The notes below the pieces were generated by a model. The model was not told where the DNA came from, searched no databases, and was given only the letters and a program-made list of their open reading frames with translations. Position numbers and translations under genes: made by a program. Shown here one piece after another: positions 15,627 through 25,150 of a DNA stretch of 64,000 nt (its first letter is position 1; every line of letters starts with the position of its first letter). The stretch is taken from NCBI GenBank assembly GCA_026537415.1, contig JAFNMF010000001.1, positions 1,015,112-1,079,111 of the forward strand, in the 5' to 3' direction. The DNA is from Acetobacteraceae bacterium B3987. Its GTDB lineage: Bacteria > Pseudomonadota > Alphaproteobacteria > Acetobacterales > Acetobacteraceae.

Positions 15627-18600
15627 CTGTTCCCCGCCTACGCGGGGATGAACCTCACTGGCGACGATCTAACTCGCAAAGAACACCCTGTTCCCCGCCT
15701 ACGCGGGGATGAACCGCTCCCAGACGAACCATGCGTAGGCTATGGAGCCTGTTCCCCGCCTACGCGGGGATGAACCGCTCTTTTGCTAGACGTGCTGGCC
15801 CCCCTCCTTCTGTTCCCCGCCTACGCGGGGATGAACCGTTCCTATCCGACGTTCGGAAAGGGCGGAACATCTGTTCCCCGCCTACGCGGGGATGAACCGT
15901 GTTAGGTCGGAGGGCAGGGAAGGGAGCGGGCCTGTTCCCCGCCTACGCGGGGATGAACCGCTGCCGTCCGTCCCCCAGAGATGGGCTATTACCTGTTCCC
16001 CGCCTACGCGGGGATGAACCGGACGACCCGGCAGGTTATGCCGCTGGCCATCCCTGTTCCCCGCCTACGCGGGGATGAACCGGCAACATCTCACACAATA
16101 AAAAAAGGCCCGTTCTGTTCCCCGCCTACGCGGGGATGAACCGGCCGTGGCGGGTGGAATCATGACTCTGCCTGCCTGTTCCCCGCCTACGCGGGGATGA
16201 ACCGGCTCCAATGAGCCATTTTTTATCTGCCAGAGTCTGTTCCCCGCCTACGCGGGGATGAACCGGCGGCTTTCCTTTTCTCTTTGGGCTAGGGATCCTG
16301 TTCCCCGCCTACGCGGGGATGAACCGAACGTGCGAGGCCAGACCGCCACGCTATGCCGCTGTTCCCCGCCTACGCGGGGATGAACCGTCTCGAGAATGTT
16401 CCAAATGACTCTTACCCAACTGTTCCCCGCCTACGCGGGGATGAACCGAGCAATTTCGGCCCCGTATCAAACAACAGCCACTGTTCCCCGCCTACGCGGG
16501 GATGAACCGGGTAAAGTGGGATGTACGGAAGGGAGAAAAAACTGTTCCCCGCCTACGCGGGGATGAACCGCGGAGGGGATAAGGGTAGGGGATATTCCTA
16601 ATCTGTTCCCCGCCTACGCGGGGATGAACCGGTCCGATTTCTCCAGTAGTGAGAGCGGCGATGCTGTTCCCCGCCTACGCGGGGATGAACCGATGCACTG
16701 GCACGGCGCAGGGATGCGTCTGGACTGTTCCCCGCCTACGCGGGGATGAACCGGTGCGATGCCGGGTGTTCAGGTTAGATGTGCACTGTTCCCCGCCTAC
16801 GCGGGGATGAACCGCTCGGAAGACCGGCTCGCCACCATTTAGGTCGCTGTTCCCCGCCTACGCGGGGATGAACCGAGCGGATACCAGAGATCAATGCGGC
16901 CGGTGCTCTGTTCCCCGCCTACGCGGGGATGAACCGTCATCACACAGCGTAACATCCTCGTCACTGGCAACTGTTCCCCGCCTACGCGGGGATGAACCGT
17001 CACTGCCTGCTAGGGCCTGTACCTCGATCTGCTGTTCCCCGCCTACGCGGGGATGAACCGCAATAGAATTATTTTTTCATCACTGCTTCAGTCTGTTCCC
17101 CGCCTACGCGGGGATGAACCGCGCTGCCCGGTCTGGTGCAGTCCGTACACGATCTGTTCCCCGCCTACGCGGGGATGAACCGGTGCTGCGCATCCAGCCG
17201 GAACACCCGGCAACCTGTTCCCCGCCTACGCGGGGATGAACCTCCGGATTTTCGGCCACCCACTCGTAAAACGTCCTGTTCCCCGCCTACGCGGGGATGA
17301 ACCGAGCTTAATGGCGAGCTGACCCTGAAAGGGTTCCTGTTCCCCGCCTACGCGGGGATGAACCGCGCATTGATAGCATCCCGCCATCGTGTTGACGCTG
17401 TTCCCCGCCTACGCGGGGATGAACCGATTGTTCTGTCGCCCACCGAATCATAAACTCACTGTTCCCCGCCTACGCGGGGATGAACCGACAGTTTTTCACC
17501 GACCTGAACCAGCCGACAGCTGTTCCCCGCCTACGCGGGGATGAACCGTTGCCCCCCGTGGTGACGGTTCGATCTCACGACTGTTCCCCGCCTACGCGGG
17601 GATGAACCGACTGCCCACCCTGCCGGGTGCCAAAATTGATGCTGTTCCCCGCCTACGCGGGGATGAACCGGAGTTCCACATCGCAGACATGAAGAGCGAG
17701 CGCTGTTCCCCGCCTACGCGGGGATGAACCGCAGCAGGTATTTTCTGACCTAGAGCCTTCTATCTGTTCCCCGCCTACGCGGGGATGAACCGGCACAACA
17801 GACAGTATCTTTGCTCCAGCCCATCTGTTCCCCGCCTACGCGGGGATGAACCGCTGATCGTCTCAGGTCGAGCGCAATCAGCCATCTGTTCCCCGCCTAC
17901 GCGGGGATGAACCGAAATACGGCAGTCTGCTCTTATTGAGCGAGAGCTGTTCCCCGCCTACGCGGGGATGAACCGCTCACCCCAAAGAAATCGCTGAGGG
18001 TATTGCTCTGTTCCCCGCCTACGCGGGGATGAACCGACGTGAATACGACAGGTCATAGCCCGTGGGGACTGTTCCCCGCCTACGCGGGGATGAACCGCCA
18101 CAGGGTGTTGTTGATTTTTCCTACCCCGACTGTTCCCCGCCTACGCGGGGATGAACCGGGGATTTCCTCTTTGGTCAGCAAAGCCGCATGCTGTTCCCCG
18201 CCTACGCGGGGATGAACCGCTCTCATTTGGGGCGTATCCAGAGGTCAGCCTCTGTTCCCCGCCTACGCGGGGATGAACCGAACTTTTTGACCTGAGACCG
18301 AGAAGAATCTCGGCTGTTCCCCGCCTACGCGGGGATGAACCGCATCTCCAATGCCAATTTTTACGCTTGCTGCTCTGTTCCCCGCCTACGCGGGGATGAA
18401 CCGGAGACAGCCAAATATTCGGCGGGAGTGTTGTCCTGTTCCCCGCCTACGCGGGGATGAACCGCACGGTACATCCCCACATCAGTAGGGATGGAACTGT
18501 TCCCCGCCTACGCGGGGATGAACCGAGCGGGATTACCCGCCTGCAAATCCAGAGCGTCTGTTCCCCGCCTACGCGGGGATGAACCGACTGCCCGTTGCAG

Positions 18601-20599
18601 TAACCCCCATGCCTTTTTCTGTTCCCCGCCTACGCGGGGATGAACCGAATATGTGATTGAGCAGTGGAATAAACGAAGCCTGTTCCCCGCCTACGCGGGG
18701 ATGAACCGGACGGATTACGACTCCGGAAGCCTTGGAGCTGCTGTTCCCCGCCTACGCGGGGATGAACCGGCTGAGCGCCGCATGAAAGCCACCTTAATTA
18801 TCTGTTCCCCGCCTACGCGGGGATGAACCGAGTTAACCACTAAACATGGCTGGGAATATCAGCTGTTCCCCGCCTACGCGGGGATGAACCGAGATTGGAG
18901 GATTCTTCCTCTTTTTTATAATACTGTTCCCCGCCTACGCGGGGATGAACCGGCCGTAAAAGCGTGGAAAGAAAAGGGGGTGCGCTGTTCCCCGCCTACG
19001 CGGGGATGAACCGTTGTGCGGGCGGCTATCATGCAGACGATCGCTCTGTTCCCCGCCTACGCGGGGATGAACCGCTGCCGGAGACTCGTTCTGTATCGCA
19101 CCTGTGCTGTTCCCCGCCTACGCGGGGATGAACCGTTTCCTATTACCCGCCCGATAACCCGGACTTGCTGTTCCCCGCCTACGCGGGGATGAACCGCTGC
19201 GCTGGCAGCTGACCAGCCGGAGCGAGTTCTGTTCCCCGCCTACGCGGGGATGAACCGTCATCAGTTGCCTCAATGATTGTCCCCTCATTCTGTTCCCCGC
19301 CTACGCGGGGATGAACCGGGAATCTTCCTTAGTTTGCTGTCCCCAATCAGCTGTTCCCCGCCTACGCGGGGATGAACCGGCAAACTGTAACGGGTGCCGT
19401 GGGGCATGTTCCTGTTCCCCGCCTACGCGGGGATGAACCGCAGCTGATGTGGCTGTTATTCAGGAATATGGACTGTTCCCCGCCTACGCGGGGATGAACC
19501 GGTGTGTCTTGACGGCCTCTTCATGCAGTCCGCCTGTTCCCCGCCTACGCGGGGATGAACCGAAGGAACTGGCATTACAATTTGCTAGTAATCACTGTTC
19601 CCCGCCTACGCGGGGATGAACCGCAGGACGCTGAGATGGAACGGGCAGCGGCCCGCTGTTCCCCGCCTACGCGGGGATGAACCGGCACGGAAACCTATTA
19701 TAAGGCGGCGTTCGGTCTGTTCCCCGCCTACGCGGGGATGAACCGCTGAATATCCAGCCCATGCGCAACGCCCTCTTCTGTTCCCCGCCTACGCGGGGAT
19801 GAACCGACAGGCCTCATCATCTCCCTACTGATCGCCGGCTGTTCCCCGCCTACGCGGGGATGAACCGTACGAACTTTTCAGAGGTGGGGAGGGCCTGCTC
19901 TGTTCCCCGCCTACGCGGGGATGAACCGCAGATTATTGATAATTTTCTTTGTTTTGTCAGCTGTTCCCCGCCTACGCGGGGATGAACCGAATTATAATAA
20001 ATGAACTATATGTTGTGTTTTCTGTTCCCCGCCTACGCGGGGATGAACCGTCTGGTGAATAGCTTGGATGCCGCCCTCGAAGCTGTTCCCCGCCTACGCG
20101 GGGATGAACCGCCAGAACTCAAGCCATGCCCGTTCTGCCCTAACTGTTCCCCGCCTACGCGGGGATGAACCGTATCCCTTGTTTCCCCTACAACTGAGGA
20201 AAGGCTGTTCCCCGCCTACGCGGGGATGAACCGGGGAAGCGTACCAGCAGGCTAATATGCGTATGCTGTTCCCCGCCTACGCGGGGATGAACCGGCGCAA
20301 TCGGGAACGGGCCAGATACCGTCCGGCTGTTCCCCGCCTACGCGGGGATGAACCGCAGCCGCCCAAAGCCCCGGGAAAACGGGGCACCTGTTCCCCGCCT
20401 ACGCGGGGATGAACCGTTCTGGCACGCTGTCTTGCCGCTCAAAACTGACTGTTCCCCGCCTACGCGGGGATGAACCGCAGGAAGATATCGAGCGGGCCGA
20501 TGCGCTACTCTGTTCCCCGCCTACGCGGGGATGAACCGGCCTGTCTGCGTAGTAGAGACAAACACAGCCTCTGTTCCTCGCCTATGCGGGGATGAATTG
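15627..20599 (+). CRISPR. Type I-E-like CRISPR array, 82 repeats and 81 spacers
   Basis: The 29-base repeats begin CTGTTCCCCG and end GCGGGGATGAACCG; CCCCGC and GCGGGG form a 6-bp hairpin around CTAC, closely matching E. coli type I-E repeats. Repeat starts step by 61 bases except twice: spacer 22 (16937-16970) is 34 bases and spacer 44 (18281-18313) is 33, all others 32. Repeats 1-81 appear identical apart from the last base: repeats 1 (15655) and 27 (17243) end in T instead of G. Repeat 82 (20571-20599) has four C-to-T changes, as expected of the leader-distal end. Transcription should be left to right, giving crRNAs with a 5' handle AUGAACCG. No cas gene lies within the window on either side, so the effector proteins must be encoded elsewhere or be missing. 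The high repeat identity and large size argue for past active acquisition and maintenance. Confidence 0.98.
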
Positions 20600-20706
20600 T
20601 CTTGCCTGATTATGTGCCGGCTATTACTTTAGAATAGTGCTTGTCGTTCCCGTGGTCCATTTTATGAATGGTACGGTACATTGTAGGTATTTTATAGGAT
20701 GTTTCT

Positions 20707-20976
20707 GTGAAATATAAGTATATTCAGTCGTTATCGATGAAATTCTTTCTTTTGTGTGCTTCGTTTCTTTTTCTATGCAAGTGTGTTTTGATATTTGTGA
20801 AGGTAAATGTATATGGGGTTCGTTTCCACGTAAACTATGATGGTTTTTATCCTGATAAGATCATACTGTTTACAGAGCAGATGTCGTATTTGATGGAGAG
20901 CTTGGTAACACCTTTTGCAATTATCTGGGCGGCATCGACGCTCTGTATTGTTCTACGTGAGAAGGATCAGGAATAA
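20707..20976 (+). CDS. Small AT-rich two-helix membrane protein, unknown
   Basis: 89 residues, not recognised. A GTG start at 20707 is preceded by AGGA (20696-20699), a good ribosome-binding site; an ATG 30 bases in is a second choice. There are two hydrophobic segments (about residues 12-32 and 64-82) with a polar loop between that includes NYDGFYPDK. Base composition is clearly more AT-rich than flanking genes and resembles the CRISPR leader, hinting at foreign origin. It lies 108 bases beyond the last CRISPR repeat on the same strand. It could be an acquired membrane toxin or a phage-derived remnant, but nothing in the sequence proves either. Confidence 0.5.
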   Translation: MKYKYIQSLSMKFFLLCASFLFLCKCVLIFVKVNVYGVRFHVNYDGFYPDKIILFTEQMSYLMESLVTPFAIIWAASTLCIVLREKDQE

Positions 20977-21046
20977 GCTGATTTTAGCTTGGCGGGCGAA
21001 TAAGGCTTTGTCTTGTCCAGGTTGATCTTGAGGTGGGGGAACTGAC

Positions 21047-22387
21047 TTACGGCCCACCCCGGGTCTGCCAGAGCCACTCCAGAGCTTCGGGGAGGGTCTG
21101 CTCTATGGTGGGGCCGTCCACATGCTGGGCATTGCGGGAGAAGATGAACTGGTAATCATAGCCTTTATCCGCCAGAGCACGGGCCAGGTTTTCGCCCGCC
21201 AGAACCCAGTCATGCATTCCATCTGGCATGGGGCGGACGGGGTAGAAGAGGTCCTGATCGCCCATTTCGTACCAGATGTGCAGCGGTGCCCTTGGGGCCG
21301 CCGGTATGAGGGCAGCTCCCGGCTGGGGCGGGGTGGCCTGTGGTGTACCGGCCCAGGGGGAATGAAGCTGCCATCCACCACCGGGTAATGCCGGGTTGTG
21401 AGGCCATTGCTGGTTGACCAGAGAGGGTGAGTAGGCCAGCACCCGGTGATAGAGATTGGGCCGGAACCATGCCATCGCAAAGGCTGCCGCTCCACTGGAG
21501 CTGAATCCCATGGTGGCCCGTTCTTCCGGATTATGGGACAGGGTGACGCTGGCTTTCTGTTCCACGAGGGGCAGGATGTGCGCTTCCACCCAGTCTGCAT
21601 AATCGCCGGACATGGTGTCATATTCCCGTCCACGTTCGCTGCCCTGAGCATCACCACCGCCTGAACCGACGCCAATTACGATCATGGGGGGGATACGGTG
21701 GTCTTCAATCAGCCTGTCCACGAGAGAGAACAGGTCACGCCCCGGATAGATGCCATCATTCCCTCCATCACCGAAGATCAGGAATGGCAGGGGATGGTCA
21801 GCAGGCGTGTTGGGGGGAACATACACATCTACCGTGCGGGTCCACGGGGCTGGATGGGCACCCGGTACGTTCAGGATGGAAGGATCACCCGGCTGACTGG
21901 TGGACACATTCTTCATGCCGATGGCACAGGGTTCCGGTTCGTCCCGTACCATGCCCGGATTGTACCCGCTGGTAGGGGATGAGGTCAGCGTAAAGCTGAT
22001 GAGCCGTCCTCTGGCAGGACGGATGCCCTGCCATTCAGGAGGTAGGGTGTGGGTGGGGCCAAGAATGTAATTGCCTGTTCCGTTTACCGGCGGAAGCGTC
22101 GCATCCGGCAGGTCGGTTGCCTGCGGATAGAGCGGATTATGAGGGTCATGAACCGGCATGGCACCGGCTCCGCTCAGGCCAGATGTGTTGATGTAGAATG
22201 GCTTCTGTGGGTCTGTCGTGTTGGCCTGTGGGGGCTGGAGAGCTTCCAGCGGTTTGCAGTCGGCAGATTCAGTCTGGGCCTGACAGGGGCTGATGAAATG
22301 TCCGAGGGGCAGCATCAGGGCACTGGCAAGGAGGCCATGCTTCCAGAAGCGCAGTAACTGATGGCGGAATGATGAATCTACAGACAT
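21047..22387 (-). CDS. Secreted esterase, alpha/beta-hydrolase (esterase D/Fes type)
   Basis: 446 residues with an N-terminal signal peptide ending near SPCQAQ, so a periplasmic or secreted protein. The hydrolase domain starts near residue 190 (VDVYVPPNTPADHPLPFLIF) and shows the nucleophile elbow MGFSSSGAAAF and a C-terminal HVDGPT histidine. The organisation is that of the putative esterase family that includes enterochelin esterase and the mycolyltransferase fold. An N-terminal region of about 150 residues, rich in Pro and Asn, is larger than usual. The substrate is unknown; no siderophore genes are nearby. Confidence 0.78.
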   Translation of the reverse strand: MSVDSSFRHQLLRFWKHGLLASALMLPLGHFISPCQAQTESADCKPLEALQPPQANTTDPQKPFYINTSGLSGAGAMPVHDPHNPLYPQATDLPDATLPPVNGTGNYILGPTHTLPPEWQGIRPARGRLISFTLTSSPTSGYNPGMVRDEPEPCAIGMKNVSTSQPGDPSILNVPGAHPAPWTRTVDVYVPPNTPADHPLPFLIFGDGGNDGIYPGRDLFSLVDRLIEDHRIPPMIVIGVGSGGGDAQGSERGREYDTMSGDYADWVEAHILPLVEQKASVTLSHNPEERATMGFSSSGAAAFAMAWFRPNLYHRVLAYSPSLVNQQWPHNPALPGGGWQLHSPWAGTPQATPPQPGAALIPAAPRAPLHIWYEMGDQDLFYPVRPMPDGMHDWVLAGENLARALADKGYDYQFIFSRNAQHVDGPTIEQTLPEALEWLWQTRGGP

Positions 22388-22448
22388 GGAGCCGTCACGG
22401 AATAAAGAAAAAGAACAGTTTTCCTGACGCTACCATAATTTTGCTCAT

Positions 22449-22507
22449 GGAAAAGCCATGCTTTTCCAGAAGTGACAGGCCCCATACTGTCTGATGGGGC
22501 CTGTCAC
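22449..22507 (-). terminator. Two consecutive hairpins after the DHDPS-family gene
   Basis: A perfect 14-bp stem, GTGACAGGCCCCAT (22472-22485) with ATGGGGCCTGTCAC (22494-22507), around an 8-base loop is followed on the minus strand by GGAAAAGC-ATG-GCTTTTCC (22449-22467). No long T run follows the first stem, but the second ends in TTTTCC. Probably terminates the gene at 22516. Confidence 0.65.
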
Positions 22508-22515
22508 GGGCGGGG

Positions 22516-23418
22516 TCAGCCCGGCTGATGGGTCTTGATCAGGGAGGCGAGCTGCTCGGCATCCTGTGCAGAAACACCCTGGAGCGGACGGGGCAGTGCA
22601 TGGGCACCAGCCAGCCCCATGATTTCTGCCGCCGAGGCGATCACACGCAGGGAACCACCATAACGGGCACTCATTTCCCAGAAGGGGGCGAAGATGGCGT
22701 TGATGCGGGCCACCTCGTCCTTCTGTCCGGCCAGAGCGGCATCCGTCAGCTGGCGGGCCAGACGGGGGAACAGGCCACCCCATTCAGAGAACCAGATGCA
22801 GGCACCGTGCATCAGGGCATTGCCAGCTGTCGGGTCGCCACTGATGCCGGGAGAGACATCATCCGGCAGGGCGGGCAGCAGACGCTTCATCCGGGCAGAG
22901 GCCTCTTCTGCTGTAGGGGAGCCGCTGGGGAGCTTGACGGAACGGACATGCTTCAGCTGGCAGATGCGCTGCATCAGGGAGTCCGAGAAATGGAACTGCG
23001 TCGTGCCGGGTGTGTCATAGACGACCACTGGTACGGAGACATGGCTGTTGACGGTCTCATACAGGTTAAAGACTTCTTCGTCCCGCAGGGGGAAGTAGCT
23101 CATGGGGGGCAGCAGCAGGGCTTTTGCACCGGCCTTCTGGGCATCTTCGGCCAGCAGCAGCGTGTCCCGCAGATTGATGGCCCCGATGCTGACCAGAACT
23201 GGTGTCGTGCCTGCATGTTTAACGGCCAGACGGGCGATCTTCTCCCGCTCACTCCGTGTCAGGAAGGCATAGCTGCCGGTGGAGCCGAGGGCACCGATGG
23301 AATCAACTTTTGCGTCCACCAGCCGGGTGATCAGCGTGGCGAAGCGGGATTCATCAGGCGCATCCTGATGCATGGGGGTGATGGGGAAGGCACTCAGCCC
23401 TTTGAAGGAAAATGTCAT
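22516..23418 (-). CDS. Dihydrodipicolinate synthase family aldolase
   Basis: 300 residues, a TIM-barrel lyase of the DapA/NanA/KDG-aldolase group. The Schiff-base lysine is K162 (SVKLPSG) and the catalytic tyrosine Y134 (VVVYDTPGTT). The substrate loop reads GSTGSY (residues 45-50), not the GTTGE of true dihydrodipicolinate synthase, so a biosynthetic dapA role is unlikely and a catabolic 2-keto-acid aldolase is more probable. It follows an AraC regulator gene on the same strand (84-base gap), suggesting control by its substrate. Confidence 0.85.
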   Translation of the reverse strand: MTFSFKGLSAFPITPMHQDAPDESRFATLITRLVDAKVDSIGALGSTGSYAFLTRSEREKIARLAVKHAGTTPVLVSIGAINLRDTLLLAEDAQKAGAKALLLPPMSYFPLRDEEVFNLYETVNSHVSVPVVVYDTPGTTQFHFSDSLMQRICQLKHVRSVKLPSGSPTAEEASARMKRLLPALPDDVSPGISGDPTAGNALMHGACIWFSEWGGLFPRLARQLTDAALAGQKDEVARINAIFAPFWEMSARYGGSLRVIASAAEIMGLAGAHALPRPLQGVSAQDAEQLASLIKTHQPG

Positions 23419-23502
23419 GGAATCTGTCCTTTCCGTTAAGGTCTGGACATCATGGCGGGCGGACAGGCTGACCGTATAGAAGGAATGTGACCTTCCGATA
23501 TT

Positions 23503-24210
23503 TTAATGTGGAACCGGCCCAGCCCGATAACGCCCCGGTGTCGTGCCGAATGTCCGGCGGAAGAGGCGGCCCATGTGGCTCTGGTCGGCAAAGCCTGCAT
23601 CCATGGCGGCCTGAAGGCTGCTGGCACCGGAGCGTAACTGTGCTTTGGCATGGTTGAGCTGCTGGAGCAGGCGGAAAGCCTGCGGAGCCAGCCCGTAATG
23701 ACGCTGGAAGCGGCGAGAATAGGCTTCCCGGCTCATGTTTGCCTGACGGGCGAGCGTCTGAATGGAGTCCATGAAGGGGTCATCCTGCATGGGCAGGGGA
23801 AGAGCAGGCGGTGCCGCAAGGTGAATATGTGACGGGCGTTCATTTTCCCCGAGATAATGCCGGATGAGTCCGGCACAGTCGGCCCGGTCCGTGCAGAGGT
23901 CGGGCGTAAGGTAGAGATTCAGGCAGAGCGTCTGCCCGACATGGGCCGGGTCATCATCCTTCGAGAGATGGGGCGTACCTGCGGGAATGAGCAGGGCCTG
24001 CCCCGCCGTGAGGCGGATGGACTGACCGGCAATGAAAAAATGACGGCAGCCTGAGAGCAGGAAAGCAAGCTGGTCTTCCTGATGGAAATGCAGCGGCAGG
24101 GCCAGTGTGGTGCCCTGAGCCATGCTCATCTCTTTCACGTCAGGATGGCTGGCACGCCAGTAATGCCACGGTGGCCCGGAGGGGAGCAGAGAGGAAGAAG
24201 AAAGAAGCAT
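23503..24210 (-). CDS. AraC-family transcriptional regulator with cupin sensor
   Basis: 235 residues. An N-terminal cupin-like domain (about 20-105; LPLHFHQEDQLAFLLSG and LLIPAGTPH) is followed by two AraC helix-turn-helix units (about 135-230; SREAYSRRFQRHYGLAPQAF and AGFADQSHMGRLFRRTFGTTPGRYR). It is immediately upstream of the DHDPS-family gene and probably regulates it. The intergenic region toward tetR (24211-24361) contains at least one TetR-type operator. Confidence 0.9.
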   Translation of the reverse strand: MLLSSSSLLPSGPPWHYWRASHPDVKEMSMAQGTTLALPLHFHQEDQLAFLLSGCRHFFIAGQSIRLTAGQALLIPAGTPHLSKDDDPAHVGQTLCLNLYLTPDLCTDRADCAGLIRHYLGENERPSHIHLAAPPALPLPMQDDPFMDSIQTLARQANMSREAYSRRFQRHYGLAPQAFRLLQQLNHAKAQLRSGASSLQAAMDAGFADQSHMGRLFRRTFGTTPGRYRAGPVPH

Positions 24211-24308
24211 GGTGTGATTTCAAGGGCATCTGGTCCTGATGGGGATGCAGGATAGTCTGTTTGTCATGGTGGCGTCCATCGGGGCAGGACAGGGATTAAA
24301 AATAGAAT

Positions 24309-24316
24309 GACCGGTC
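24309..24316. promoter_or_regulatory. Operator-like palindrome, site 1 (upstream of tetR)
   Basis: GACCGGTC within ATGACCGGTCTATT, 46 bases before the tetR start. The same 14-base core recurs at 25026 and, with one change, at 25105. The core resembles the TAGACCNNTCTA box of NemR-type TetR repressors. Confidence 0.7.
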
Positions 24317-24361
24317 TATTTTTAAATGGACAGGCTGGAACCTTTCTGTTACAGAGGCAGC

Positions 24362-24955
24362 ATGACAGTAGCAGAGAAACATGTGCAGGCCCGTCGGCGT
24401 ATTCTGGAATCCGCCCGTCCCCTGATCGGGGTGAGGGGGTTCTCTGCCGTGGGGCTGAGCCAGATTCTGGAGGCTGCCAATATCCCCAAAGGCTCATTCT
24501 ATCATTATTTTGAATCGAAGGAGCATTTCGGGGCGGCCCTGCTGGAACTCTACAATGAGCAGTATATGGCAAAGCTTGATGCCCTCATTGCCCAGACCGG
24601 GAAGACGGGGTTCGAGAAGCTGTCTCTTTATTGCCAGTGCTGGGTGGATGCACAGCAGGATGGGTGCCTCAGTGAGAAGTGCCTTGTCGTCAAGCTGGCT
24701 GCTGAAGTGTCTGACCTGTCCGAACGGATGCGTCTGATTCTTGAGGAAGGTACAAGCGGTATTGTGGATCGTCTGGCTCTCATCATTGCAGAGGGTCAGA
24801 AGGATGGGTCCATCACCGGGGAGCTTCCTGCCCGACAGATGGCTTCCGTGGTTTATCAGACATGGCTTGGGGCTACTCTGCTGGTGAAGGTGACCCGTCA
24901 GTCTGAGCCTTTTGAGGAGGCTTTTGCGGCGACAAGGCAGCTTGTGGCGGCCTGA
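24362..24955 (+). CDS. TetR-family repressor (NemR-like), aldehyde/electrophile response
   Basis: 197 residues from ATG 24362 (the frame opens at 24326, but homology begins with VAEKHVQARRRILESARPLI). The helix-turn-helix reads GLSQILEAANIPKGSFYHYF (about 33-52). The ligand domain contains two cysteines in QDGCLSEKCLVV; NemR-type regulators sense electrophiles by cysteine modification, so these are candidates. It stands before a YqhD-like reductase and an aldehyde dehydrogenase, and three operator-like sites flank it, suggesting autoregulation and control of the downstream gene. Confidence 0.88.
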   Translation: MTVAEKHVQARRRILESARPLIGVRGFSAVGLSQILEAANIPKGSFYHYFESKEHFGAALLELYNEQYMAKLDALIAQTGKTGFEKLSLYCQCWVDAQQDGCLSEKCLVVKLAAEVSDLSERMRLILEEGTSGIVDRLALIIAEGQKDGSITGELPARQMASVVYQTWLGATLLVKVTRQSEPFEEAFAATRQLVAA

Positions 24956-25025
24956 AAGCCGCTTGTTTCCTGGCATGTGGAGGAGGTGGCGGGTTTTTCT
25001 GGAAATGGCCTTTCATTTTTGAGAT

Positions 25026-25033
25026 GACCGGTC
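25026..25033. promoter_or_regulatory. Operator-like palindrome, site 2 (upstream of the YqhD-like gene)
   Basis: GACCGGTC in the context ATGACCGGTCTATT, identical over 14 bases to site 1, located 125 bases before the reductase start. Confidence 0.72.
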
Positions 25034-25104
25034 TATTTTAATGGTGCTCCCCATGAAGGGCGTCAGTGCCGAGGGAATGGTTTATGGGTCCACATTTTAT
25101 AGAT

Positions 25105-25112
25105 GACCAGTC
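25105..25112. promoter_or_regulatory. Operator-like palindrome, site 3 (upstream of the YqhD-like gene)
   Basis: GACCAGTC in the context ATGACCAGTCTATT, one base different from sites 1 and 2, centred about 42 bases before the reductase start; bound repressor here would probably block the promoter. Confidence 0.68.
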
Positions 25113-25150
25113 TATTATTATGTGGCCCGGGATGAGGAAAAGAGGACATC

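Noticed and set aside
16868-17056. 62-residue ORF inside the CRISPR array
   Set aside because: It is made of repeat and spacer sequence (recurring VPRLRGDEPS) and is a reading frame through the array, not a gene.
15387-21046. cas genes flanking the CRISPR array
   Set aside because: All open frames on both strands were inspected for Cas3, Cascade, Cas1 and Cas2 patterns; none was found.
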